Below the pieces are notes generated by a model. That model did no database searches. It was given only the letters and a program-made list of their open reading frames with translations, and was not told the DNA's origin. From Tenodera sinensis (lineage: Eukaryota; Arthropoda; Insecta; Mantodea; Mantidae), in NCBI GenBank assembly GCA_030765045.1, contig CM060967.1, forward strand, positions 153,396,251 through 153,460,250: a stretch of DNA of 64,000 bases. Reading direction: 5' to 3'. Position 1 is the first letter of the stretch, and each line of letters opens with the position of its first letter. This document shows positions 34,806 to 44,607 of this stretch, piece by piece. Made by a program: the position numbers and the translations under genes.

Positions 34806-35203
34806 TAATGTTGTGATCACATGTTAGACAATCTAGCTGCACTGTCCTACAGATGTGCAACAGCTGATGTAATTTGACGCAACAGAGTCGCTAGGTTTAA
34901 ATATAAAAAATGTCGCTTCGGTGAAGTATCTAATTCCGAAATAGATGAAATAATTCGAATAGGAAAACCTCAGAACACAGAATACAACAGGAAACATGTT
35001 TGGAATCAGTTTAACATATTTTGTACTGAACGAACTAAATTAAGAGCATATATTCCAGACATGCTTCATTTTTCTTTTAATAGGTTAATAATTACAATAC
35101 AGCATTTAAATAACATTTCATAAGCTTCATCATCCTTTAATTCTTGAAATAGTCGTAAGAAATGCAACTCCTGATAGTCATATTTTCTAGATAAATTAAC
35201 AAT
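34806..35203 (-). repeat. Segment U (inverted copy of 43300-43700)
   Basis: Reverse complement of 43300-43700 with only scattered differences, e.g. GTGATCACATGTTAGACAAT and GAAACATGTTTGGAATCAGT. It has no recognised domain. It is always attached to the left end of family A in this window. Confidence 0.9.
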
Positions 35204-36177
35204 ATGTATATAAATATTTCAGATGCTTCGCTCATTTTAATCGTAAATAGATTAAAATTATTATTAAAGATAAAGCTGCATATAGGGTATACAAATAAAA
35301 CCAGTATTTTGAAACATTCGCCATTTGGACTTCCCTTAAGTTCTAAGTCAGTGTTCTTTTGTTTTCCGTGACATACAGAGGGCAATATTAAAGCCAACTG
35401 AATTGGAACTTTTTAGAAGAACTTATGTAAGCACTATCAAAGTAAATTATAGTTGGTCGAGAAAGTGGAGTGTTTGATTAAGAAATACATTTTAATCAAA
35501 TTATTTATTATTTTGCGGGGAAAGACTACCCGATAGGAAAACATAAATAAGCATAATACGTGATTTCACCACACATAAAGAACTATATTCAATTGATACT
35601 AATACAGCAGAATATTCCGATTAACATTTGCATTTTAATCTTCACAAACACAGGCAAGTAAAATCAAAACAAGAACGGAACAAAATATGCAACAGCATAG
35701 ATTAGTTGCCAATGACGGAGTTGTGCAATATTTCCTGTTTCCGCAATAACCGGGCCAAAAATGATTTAACGTGTTTGTTAATTCTGTGTATGCTTTGTTG
35801 TACCAAGTCATTATATTTGTTGCCCAGCTGGGTAACCGCATGATGTTTGCACTTTTTGTTTTGTTATACACTGCGTATGTATGTACATCATGCTTACTCA
35901 GGCTGAAATGAAGCATCCGATTTTATGGATGTTATTCCCTTTTTAAATCGTTCGCTCCAAAACCATTATATTCTATGTGTCTGACAAAGGGAGCCAGTAA
36001 TTTCGCAAACCTTGTCTACTTATATAATTTATGTTTGACTTAACCATAAAATGGATAAATCCTTACAGACCAAAGTCGAAGTTAAGTATATTACAAATCA
36101 CTACATACGTCTCGTAAAAGTGATATCTCAAATCTACTAAAGCTTTGTTTCGATTTAGCACTGTAACTGCGTTCATA
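35204..36177. other. Anonymous AT-rich sequence
   Basis: No gene recognised. The antisense frame at 35635-35916 has a cysteine/leucine-rich hydrophobic end but no known motif. Confidence 0.45.
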
Positions 36178-37265
36178 TATTATTTATTTATTCTCCAACT
36201 ACAAAACTAAGCCCTATTACACCAAATGGCGTGTTAGGGTTATAAGTAAAAACAAACTCAAACAAATAAATAGTAAATGGATAACAAATGAATGAACAAA
36301 TGCCAACGAAAAGCATACACATACGAATTCAAAACTATATATAAAAATAACAAATAACAGATGTTTCAATTAATAAATAAATATAAACACGCAAATAAGG
36401 TGAGATGCAACGTGAACTAATAAATAATGTTCCAATAAATGAGTACTATAAATACTCAACATAAATATAGGTAAAAAATGAAACCTCCAAATAATAAAAG
36501 AACTTATTGCAGATAGTTAAATAGTCGAATAAAGGCCAGAAATAAAGGATATAAAAGTTGAGGTGCAACATGAATTTCTAAATAATTTTGCCAATGACTG
36601 CGAATAGTTTATTTTACAATGATGATGTCCTAATAAATGATATCTTCTGTTGTGTTGTCGATTGCACTGGAAGATCAGGTGGAATACTGTTTCTTCTGAC
36701 ATTTCACATTTGCACATAAGTAAAATACTTGCAAGAGAGGCGATCAAAGACAGAAGGAAGAAATATATTTCTTGTTACTTGTTCATTTAAGCTGTTTAAC
36801 CAGAGATAATTCTATTTTTCTATTATTTCTTGCTTCAAAAAGTATTTTAATTATGAATTTGGACACATCGAATAACTAAATTTTAGGTCGGATTTCGCAG
36901 AAAGTTTTGCCATCTTATCAGCTGTCTAAATCCCAACAATTCCAGCGCTACATTTAACCATGATATGTATTGGCCAGAGTATTGTCGTTATACTTGTCTT
37001 CAATGGCTAGAAGAGAGGCATTTGAATCGTTCTATATTCGTGCGCTGAGTTGATTTTCATTGTACCAACTTATGGCTTGATTTAAGGAAAACAGTTCTGC
37101 TTGAAATATGGAGCACATAGAAATCCTTTGCTGTCATGATCTCCGCTGTTATACACCACGAAAGCGCATCTTGCATGTAACTGGTGTTATCTGCCCCTTC
37201 AACTATTCGCGAGCCGTCGGTAAAGATGTCAACATCCTGAACATTGTTACAGTAATTATGTTTGA
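36178..37265 (-). pseudogene. LINE fragment with RNase H domain
   Basis: Read on the minus strand from 37233: VDIFTDGSRIVEG, whose DGS (37210-37218) is the first catalytic aspartate motif of retrotransposon RNase H; then AELFSLNQAISWYNENQL in a shifted frame, KCSAGIVGI-TADKMAKL (the WIKAHAGI-GNE-AD-LAK position, with stops) and, near 36690-36720, CEMSEETVFHLIFQC, the zinc-binding CP-C---ET--HLLF-C tail. The 3' UTR reaches a GGAGAATAAATAAATA tail at about 36178. RNase H plus C-H-C tail and an (AATA)n end place it in the I/Jockey assemblage of LINEs. It is 5'-truncated and dead. Confidence 0.82.
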
Positions 37266-37409
37266 CCAGCTGATATAACTTTCCTACTCACTCTTCGATA
37301 AATTACTCCCAGAAAAATATATCTACTTCCTGTTCATTCACACACACTTCCAAATCACATTTACACTTTCGTTGTAGGATGCGTCAGGTAAGACTATAGT
37401 CTGATTTTT

Positions 37410-38025
37410 AAGGGGAGGTTACAAGCTGGTTTGAGTAAAAAATAACGTTATCTTTTAACCCCCGAAAACATGCCAGAAGCGCCTTTAAAATAAATTTAAA
37501 TGTCCACTGAGAGATAAGGCTGAAAAAATAGTATATTCATCATAATTTTTTTAAAAATATGCTAATCATACGCATGTAATAAAAAAGTCAGTACAATTAG
37601 GAAGCATTTGTACCAAATTTTACTTTTCTAGAGCAAATATTTTCCCTAAAAGGTGCAAATAAGCAATACCGACTATGGCTTTTTCAAACTTATTTCCCTG
37701 CATAAATTTCACCATTTTCTCAAGAACCACTTCTTCAGAGTGATGAAAATTTTTGAAACTCGTTTCTAGGTTACTTTTGGTGGTACTAACTTTTTCTTAT
37801 AAACCTGTAATTAAAATTATGGATGTTAGGAATTGTTCTTATTAAAAATTAGGTGAAAAAATAGTATATTCATTACAAAGTTTTTAAAAATATGGTAATT
37901 ATACCTAGGTAATACAAGAGTCAGTATAACTCGAAAGCATTTATTTATATATGTACCAAAGTTCACGCTTCTCGAGTAAACTTTTATAAGCAACATGGCA
38001 ACCATAGAGCTTACAACCTCCCCTT
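37410..38025. mobile_element. 616-bp inverted-repeat element with duplicated interior
   Basis: The ends are AAGGGGAGGTTACAAGCT (37410-37427) and, on the minus strand, AAGGGGAGGTTGTAAGCT (38008-38025): 18 bp with two mismatches. Inside, a block of about 120 bp starting GAAAAAATAGTATATTCAT occurs twice in the same orientation (from about 37522 and 37856), each time followed by a GACTATGG- or CAACCATAG-type sequence. There is no coding capacity. TTAA is present at the left edge (37408-37411) but not at the right, so a piggyBac assignment is not supported and no target duplication was confirmed. Confidence 0.8.
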
Positions 38026-38097
38026 GTTGCTATGTGATGACTTTAAAATGTCATTCTCTATGTATGAAGAGAGAAAAACCGATATCGACTTCCCCGT

Positions 38098-38300
38098 TGA
38101 CAAAAGTATTTGAAAACTCAACCAATGACAATGAATATCTCGGAACTTGTTAATTCAAAAGGTGATAAATTGTGTGCCTTAGCAAGATCCACGTTGCACG
38201 ATTTTGTTTATCTCTTACAGCTTAGCAATTGTACAGTAGTCATTCAGAATGAAGAATATTTCACAGGGTACTCCCAGAAAATTCAAGGTGTGCATTTAAT
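38098..38300 (+). mobile_element. Family A middle fragment
   Basis: AATGAATATCTCGGAACTTG, GTGTGCCTTAGCAAGATCCA and CAGAAAATTCAAGGTGTGCA follow the A order at moderate divergence. It runs directly into an oppositely oriented A fragment. Confidence 0.78.
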
Positions 38301-38302
38301 AT

Positions 38303-38820
38303 TGTAATGCTATATGTTTAAGATATTCTTGTGACAAATTAAATGTATATTTTGAATTTGTTGGCTATAGCCCATGTAGTCCTGTTTATTCTTGCATAAC
38401 TGGTAAACCGTAAGAGATAGACCAAATCTTACTATACAAAAAATGAAGATCCTCGTTAAAACACAGAATTTACGTCCAAATGAATTTTTTTGTGGAGTGA
38501 ACCACTTCGGGGATATTCCTTGTTATTTGTGTAGATTTTACAACACTTTTCTCAAATGGAAGGTCGTTATTCACTTTTTCTGTCTTGGCCGTGCAAAGAG
38601 AACAGAATTTCAAAGCCTTCATATAGCAACCAGCTTTAAAATATTTGACTATCACTTAAAATCTACTGTATTCCCATATTTCCCTTGCAGCTACAAGAAA
38701 ATATACACTAAGATGATTTCTGCAAATATTTATCTCTACTAACATGAAGAAGATAGAGAAATAAGCATTCGTAAGAATAGTACAGGAGTATAGAAAGTCA
38801 TGTGAGTGTAACACAATTCT
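38303..38820 (-). mobile_element. Family A left 60 percent
   Basis: Antisense A from the middle (GGCTATAGCCCATGTAGTCC, TGGTAAACCGTAAGAGATAG) to the left end (AGAAAGTCATGTGAGTGTAA). With the preceding fragment it forms an inverted pair meeting near 38300. Confidence 0.88.
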
Positions 38821-39307
38821 TTAATTGAATTCGTTGTAAACGTAAAAATAGATCACAAAAATTCCGCTTTGTTACCTATTTTGGTATATTTAACGAAACT
38901 GGTATTTTTAACTTGCAGAAAAATCTATAAAAGAACCCAAAGATAAAAATATTCATGTTACGAAATTAACAAATAAATTATGTTCTTACCATCCAGGATT
39001 GCCTTTGTGTACTAATTCACCTCGCTTCAGCAGATGTTTGAGACTCGCGTAAATAAACTATTAGTTATTAGGCTCTGACACCATCTAATTTTCAGTAACT
39101 GAATTTGAAATTAAAATTTAAAATATGAATTGATAATTTATATAAAAATATGTTGCTCAAACTACATTAATTTGGGAAAATTAGTGTATGTGTCAAAATT
39201 GAGTTACAAAATGGGAACGGCATATCTGTGTAAATCTGTCGAATAGCATAAAATGCTTTGCTTTTTCCAGTTAATTAAGCAGGAGTTAATTACTGCATGT
39301 AGTATAT
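38821..39307. other. Anonymous AT-rich sequence
   Basis: Nothing recognised. Confidence 0.45.
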
Positions 39308-39425
39308 TATTTTTTCTTCCGCTTACCTATGACAGTAAAGGAAGCATTGTATTCCACTCAAAAGTGTATATCTAGATTTCATCTGAAATAAAACTGTTTT
39401 TTTTTTAAAGTATAATATGTGTTCA
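39308..39425 (-). mobile_element. Family A right-end fragment (old)
   Basis: GCTTACCTATGACAGTAAAG, TTGTATTCCACTCAAAAG and AGATTTCATCTGAAAT are diverged matches to the antisense right end of A. Confidence 0.6.
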
Positions 39426-39794
39426 TGTGTTCTATAAAGTTATTCCTCCATCTGTTTCAGGGCTGGGCAACTGGTTCTCAGAGAGTGCAGATTGCTCACG
39501 GCCTTGACTGGTAACTGTATGTTTAACAGATTAAAAAAATGAAGGTCGCTCAAGGTATCGCGCGAGTCCCCCAGGCCTGATATACTTCTTGTTACTGCAG
39601 ATAAACAAATACGTACATTTCGACGTAGATATGAGGAATACAATACATTAAAGCGGCAGTCATATTTTCTAAAAAGAGGATAGTCATGCAATGACTTTAA
39701 AATTTCGTGCTATTTCGGTTAACACGAAGAAAAACGAATTGTGACTTACTTCAAGATAAAGTGTTAGAAAATCCAAACCATAAACGAACGAAAA

Positions 39795-40365
39795 TGATTA
39801 AGGTAAGTTTATTTGACATAAATTGCAATATTTAACACAATCTGCTTTTCAGGGTACTGAGATTTTGTCCTAAAAATTAGAGCGAATTGCGAATCATACA
39901 AAAGTAATTTAGAATGAACAGTACTTTACAGGATGTAAAAGATCAATATATTCATTCTATTTGTCTTAAAATATGAAACATATGGTATTTTAATAAATAT
40001 ATAAGAGGTGGAATCAGGACTGAAAAATTCAATGCCATAGCCGGAACTTGAACCACGGATCTTCCATTTAGTAATAATTAATATAGTTACTCTATTTTCG
40101 ATAACATTGAAAGTCAACAAAATTGTTGCATTAAAGGACAGTTTGATTGAGGGGATTATCTCGAAAATCCACTTTTTGCATTAGTGGAAGATCCTGAATT
40201 TAGATACCGAATTTTGGCGTTTCATATTTGATTTCTAAGTTATGATGTACACACACAGGTGCGCAGTACGTTTTTCTAATTTTTTTCTGGATTCATCGAG
40301 TTCAAAACGTGCTTTCCGGTGAAATATCGATATCGAATTTTATGTCAAGCAATAGAGAAAGCAAC
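39795..40365 (+). mobile_element. Family A right 60 percent, with a SINE-like insert
   Basis: TTTATTTGACATAAATTGCA, CATATGGTATTTTAATAAA, TTCTAAGTTATGATGTACAC and CCGGTGAAATATCGATATCG are in A order, with a short (CA) tract at the variable site (40249-40258). At about 39995-40110 foreign sequence interrupts the block between AGAG and ATTTTCG. On the minus strand it has a B-box-like GGTTCAAGTTCC, so it is probably a SINE remnant. Confidence 0.72.
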
Positions 40366-40605
40366 AAATAACGTATATCTGAAACAATATTAACTCAAAA
40401 ACGAAATGAAGAAGTACCAAGTTTCATAAATGAGTCAAGCATTATTTATGGATAACAAGTGAAGGTTTGAAGGAAATTCTATTTTCCCAAAACAACCATT
40501 TATATGGGCAATTTTCGTTAACTATGATTACATGTTTTTGGATTAAGATAAAATTTGCTTGAGATAGTCATATCATGAATAAAACTGCGTACCTACATAT
40601 AGGTA

Positions 40606-40805
40606 CCACAAAGCTTATTTCAGATAAAATGTTGCTCGTTTATTTTAACTTAGGAAGCTCAAAGTTTATTTCAAACAGTTTCTCGTTTGTTTTAAAGGGC
40701 TTGAAGCTATAGGAAGCACAAAGTTTATTTCAAATAAAATGTTTCTCATTTGTTTTAAAGGGCCTGGAACTTAGGAAGCACACAACGACTATTTCAGAAA
40801 ATATT
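40606..40805 (+). repeat. ~60-bp tandem repeat, about 3.5 units
   Basis: Successive units begin ACAAAGCTTATTTCAGATAA, TCAAAGTTTATTTCAAACAG and ACAAAGTTTATTTCAAATAA, share a CTCGTTTGTTTTAAAGGGC segment and end GAACTTAGGAAG. The third and second units are most alike. No coding frame. Confidence 0.85.
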
Positions 40806-42287
40806 TTTACCTCATCGAAACATGTTCTATAGTTCTTGCAGCATTATTCGCTTGTAAATATTTCTTTTTAACATTAAACTTTAACTAGTTTAAAGTTCGA
40901 TAGAGCATACATAAGTATATTTGAAAATACACTATATAATAATTATCTTTTCTTCTTCTTTTTCTTCTTCTTCTTCTCGTGGGCTCAGTTCTGACAAATG
41001 CTGAGCCCTTTATATAAACAACTGCGTGGGTTCTTACGCCGTGCATCCAAGAATACCGCTTGTTTAATTTAAACTCATTTCTCGGCGAACATTTACTGTG
41101 AATAATTTAACATCGATGTAATCTCATTTTTTGCACTAACATTGCAATATAAAACATATCACGCGAATTTGCTATGCCTAGGGAAAGTTGCACGATTATT
41201 ACACATCAGATATACGTCGTTTTCCCAATTTCTCAGTCGTTATTAAATACTATATTTTTCTCCTAAATTATGTACTTATATTTTACAAGTTATTTATAGC
41301 ATTTCGACAAAGGTATTCTGTTAAACTGCAATGTTCTATGGCTATCAAGTAAGTTAACGTTTGTCCACTGCAATAAGAACTAATATATCGAAAAGAATGA
41401 TAACAATTCCTCTTATTTCAATGTATTCCATTTTTGAGGACGAAGTAAGCAGTTTAACTAACATACATTTCCTAGAAGATCAGAACTACTATTGTTAAGT
41501 AGGTGTGTCGCGCAGTTTAAAAAACTGTGTAAAATTATCCATTGTCACTTCAATTTCTGATGTTACAATTTCTATAGAAATCTGGAAACTACACTGAACG
41601 AGTTAAAGAGTCATTATCAGAAAAAAAAAAATTATTGGTTTTCTACAAAGTTTAGCCTTAAGGTGACTGTTTTGTTTACCTTCTTTGTTTATGGAGCACA
41701 AATTACCGAATTAAAAAGACAATTCTAAGGTCACCAGAAGGTACTTCAAGCTAGTAGTTTTTATATAACAAATATTAGATTATGTGGGTATGATATTTCG
41801 AGAAAATGTCTTTAGTTACATTTAAAACCTCCAGAAAATAAGATATCTATGTTAACTACATTAAAAACGTTATGTCATTTTCCATTGAATTCATTGTTAG
41901 TAAGGATGTTGAGTGTTTTTAAACCTTTCATCGCATATTAGAGATAGTCTCAACGCTCGCAATGAGCAGATTAAACGTAACAGTTAGTGGAAATTGGTTT
42001 AATTACATAACTGTAAAAGAATAATGGGTGGAGTCAGTTGAAAATTCTACTGTATTTTGAAAGTACCATATACTCACTTTCCGAAGCAGTGGCATACGCA
42101 AAATATGTCATCATTAAGCACACAAATTTTAAACAGTAGAACAAAATTCTGAAACATTTTTGTGAATTCAAAACACTATGGCGCAGAAATTTTGTTACGT
42201 AGGTAACTTTTTTTCTTGCGTTTTTGTGTTAATTCCGTACAGTCGTAAGCCTAGCAGTGGGCTATCTATTGTTTCCCGTATCAAGAA
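40806..42287. other. Anonymous AT-rich sequence
   Basis: A (TTC)n tract lies at 40948-40978. Nothing else recognised. If the promoter call at 42.4 kb holds, this is the start of its first intron. Confidence 0.4.
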
Positions 42288-42400
42288 ATACTTACCACGA
42301 GAAAGCAGAGAAAGGTGCTATGAGAAATAACACGATTATACCGTCATTGTGCGTGCAGAAAACGGCAGCACACGAAAGAGCAGACCGGCTGTGACCGCGC
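42288..42400 (-). other. Candidate first exon and splice donor (minus strand)
   Basis: On the minus strand the CpG-rich block runs into CTTTCTCGTG and then GTAAGTAT (intron side 42288-42295), a near-consensus 5' splice site. The inferred exon (42296 to roughly 42380-42400) contains only a tiny open frame (ATGACGGTATAA), so it would be a 5' UTR exon. No downstream exon was identified. This is inference from signal order, not homology. Confidence 0.35.
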
Positions 42401-42575
42401 GACGGGCGTCTACTACCGGATTGTCCGCGACCCAACTCAACCCGCGCGGTAGACGCACCCGCTCACCAATCAGAAGTGTCCTCCCCGACGCAAGCGTCGC
42501 TTTCCGAGGGAGAAGTGGGGCAGCACAGAAGAGACCTGACGTCAGCGGTACGCGAACTCCGACACGTTCCTAATT
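42340..42575 (-). promoter_or_regulatory. CpG-rich promoter-like block with CCAAT and CRE
   Basis: This block stands out from the surrounding sequence by G+C content and dense CpG. It contains the palindromic CRE TGACGTCA (42537-42544) and CCAATCAG (42466-42473), which on the minus strand is the Y-box CTGATTGG. There is also a GACGCAAGCGTC hairpin near 42488. No TATA box. CRE, CCAAT and then a CpG leader and a splice donor, all in the right order on the minus strand, suggest a housekeeping-type promoter. A plus-strand 74-codon arginine-rich frame across the block (42349-42573, starting GTG) is more likely a composition artefact. Confidence 0.45.
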
Positions 42576-42814
42576 TTACAGAGGAATTTCATGTGCAGCC
42601 TACAGCTGGTGTCATACCTCGCTGCGATGGTCGTTAAGAGATAGCAGGGGTGGAATATCGCTGATATCTTCGCACCTGAAACACCTATCCTCACCTTATG
42701 AGCTTGCTTCCTGGTTACATCAGCATCCTCAAGGGAAAAATTCCACACGTAAAGAATGCCAGTCGATTGCTGTAGGTGCGTCAACCAATTTATAAAATTA
42801 GCAAGTCACAGAAT
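42576..42814. other. Anonymous sequence upstream of promoter block
   Basis: No gene recognised on either strand. Confidence 0.4.
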
Positions 42815-43299
42815 ATTATCACAAGTAATATGATAAGACGTCTAACTTAACCGATAAACCCTTAAACGGCACGAGAGAATTTATCTTAGAAGGCCAGACC
42901 GTCAAATGAACTTTATTTTATCTATTTCATAAATAAAATATGAATTTAAACGCTATGTTGCAGAGATTTGACAAGAAAAATGGTTAGTGCAGTTCGATTT
43001 ACTCAGCATTGCCAACTAGGAAAACTAAATCACAGAATTAGATACATTTCGATCTTCTCTTGCTCTAACATAAAGCCAGTTTATAATCTCAAATAAACTT
43101 CACTTTATTTTTAACATTAACAAACAATCTTTCTTCCGAAAAAAATACATTAGCTTTAAACAATTTTTTTTGTTTTTAAAAGCACGGTTCTCAAATTGAA
43201 ATGGAGTGCAATTTTGATTGTTAATCGATTTTAATGCGATTTTAACCGATTTATGAGACAGAGTTAGCGATGCTGATAAAACAAAACAATGACCGGGTA
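42815..43299 (+). repeat. Family B copy (diverged)
   Basis: ATTATCACAAGTAATATGAT, GGCCAGACCGTCAAATG, CATAAATAAAATATGAATTT and AAATTGAAATGGAGTGCAAT run in the same order as 30.12-30.63 kb. It directly precedes segment U. Confidence 0.72.
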
Positions 43300-43700
43300 T
43301 GTGATTGTCAATTTATCTAGAAAATATGATTATCAAGAGTTGCATTTCTTACGACTATTTCAAGAATTAAAGGATGATGAAGCTTATGAAATGTTATTTA
43401 AATGCTGTATTGTAATTATTAACCTATTAAAAGAAAAATGAAGCATCTCTGAAATATATGCTCTTAATTTAGTTCGTTCAGTACAAAATATGTTAAACTG
43501 ATTCCAAACATGTTTCCTGTTGTATTCTGTGTTCTGAGGTTTTCCTATTCGAATTATTTCATCTATTTCGGAATTAGATACTTCACCGAAGCGACATTTT
43601 TTATATTTAAACCTAGCGACTCTGTTGCGTCAAATTACATCAGCTGTTGCACATCTGTAGGACAGTGCAGCTAGATTGTCTAACATGTGATCACAACATT
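43300..43700 (+). repeat. Segment U
   Basis: Present a second time, inverted and near-identical, at 34806-35203. It contains the palindrome ATGTGATCACA near 43686 and no coding motif. It joins B to A here. Confidence 0.88.
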
Positions 43701-44575
43701 AAAAAATCTGATGTGCTGCACTCACATGACCTCCTCTAATCTAGTGCTAACCATTCTTACAAACTCTTATTTCTGTATCTTCTTCGTGTTAGTTGAGATA
43801 AACATTTGCAGAAATTATCTTATTGTTTATTTCCTTGTAGCTGCAAAGGGAATATAGGAATACAATAGGCTTAGAGGGATAGTCAGATCTTTCAAAGCTT
43901 TGAGATACTTCTCTTTGCATGGCTAAGATATAAAAAATACGATTAACGATCTTCCATTTGACAAAAGTTTAAGTATTTGAAAACTCACACAAATAACAAG
44001 GAATATATCCGAAATGGTTCACTAAAAAAGATTCATTTTGACATAAAGTGTGCGTTTTGATGAGATCTACATTTTTTTGTATAGTAAGGTTTGGCCAATC
44101 TCTTACGGTTTACGAGTTATTGAAAATCGTCCAGAGTAAACAGGGCATAGACTACAGCTAGAAAATTCAAAATTTACATTTCATTTATCATAAAAATATC
44201 TTAAACATATAGCATTTTAATCAAAATTATTAGAGCCATTTTCGAAGAAAATAAAAATCTTCGAAAAATGTCCTGTGTAAAGGATAGTTTAGGTAGAATG
44301 AACTTTCTTCAAAATATTTGTGTCGCATCCTTGAAAGATGCTAAACTTAAATACCAAATTTGGTTTTTAACCGACTTTTCGTTTTTAAGTTATGCTGCCA
44401 AGAGACTGACAGACACATTGACACGCGCGCACGCACACACACGCACGCACGGATCTTTTTCTAAAAATGCTTTTTTGGATTCAGGGGGTCTCAAAACATA
44501 TATTTCCGGTGAAATCTCGACATCGAATTTTTGGGTGGAATACAATACTTCCCCTACTTACCAGTAGAGAAAGTA
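43701..44575 (+). mobile_element. Family A, reference copy (full length)
   Basis: About 875 bp, from AAAAAATCTGATGTGCTGCA to CAGTAGAGAAAGTAA. Features in order: a left subterminal motif (here CCTCCTCTAAT, ACTTTCTCTACT in other copies); a splice-acceptor-like TTTATTTCCTTGTAG; TTGCATGGCTAAGATATAAA; ATATCCGAAATGGTTCACTA; ATTCAAAATTTACATTTCAT; TTTTAACCGACTTTTCGTTT; a CA/CG repeat at 44419-44450; ATTTCCGGTGAAATCTCGAC; and the right subterminal motif AGTAGAGAAAGT, the inverse of the left. No open frame is conserved among copies, so it is non-autonomous. The subterminal inverted repeats, a near-terminal palindrome in other copies and an internal microsatellite resemble Helentron-associated elements; a TIR-type MITE is the alternative. 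Confidence 0.88.
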
Positions 44576-44582
44576 ATAAGTG

Positions 44583-44607
44583 ATTGCTGCTGCACGAAAG
44601 CAGCAAT
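44583..44607. other. Perfect 9-bp hairpin beside family A
   Basis: ATTGCTGCT, a 7-nt loop, AGCAGCAAT, starting a few bases outside the right end of the reference A copy. Followed by T-rich sequence. No function can be assigned. Confidence 0.7.

Noticed and set aside
37408..38025. piggyBac-type element because of TTAA at the left edge
   Set aside because: The right edge lacks TTAA.
42349..42573. Arginine-rich 74-codon coding sequence on the plus strand
   Set aside because: No ATG start; the composition follows from CpG-rich DNA, and signal order favours a minus-strand promoter.
44268..44567. A 99-codon frame (also partly open at 33456-33683)
   Set aside because: It lies entirely within family A and is not kept open in the other copies.
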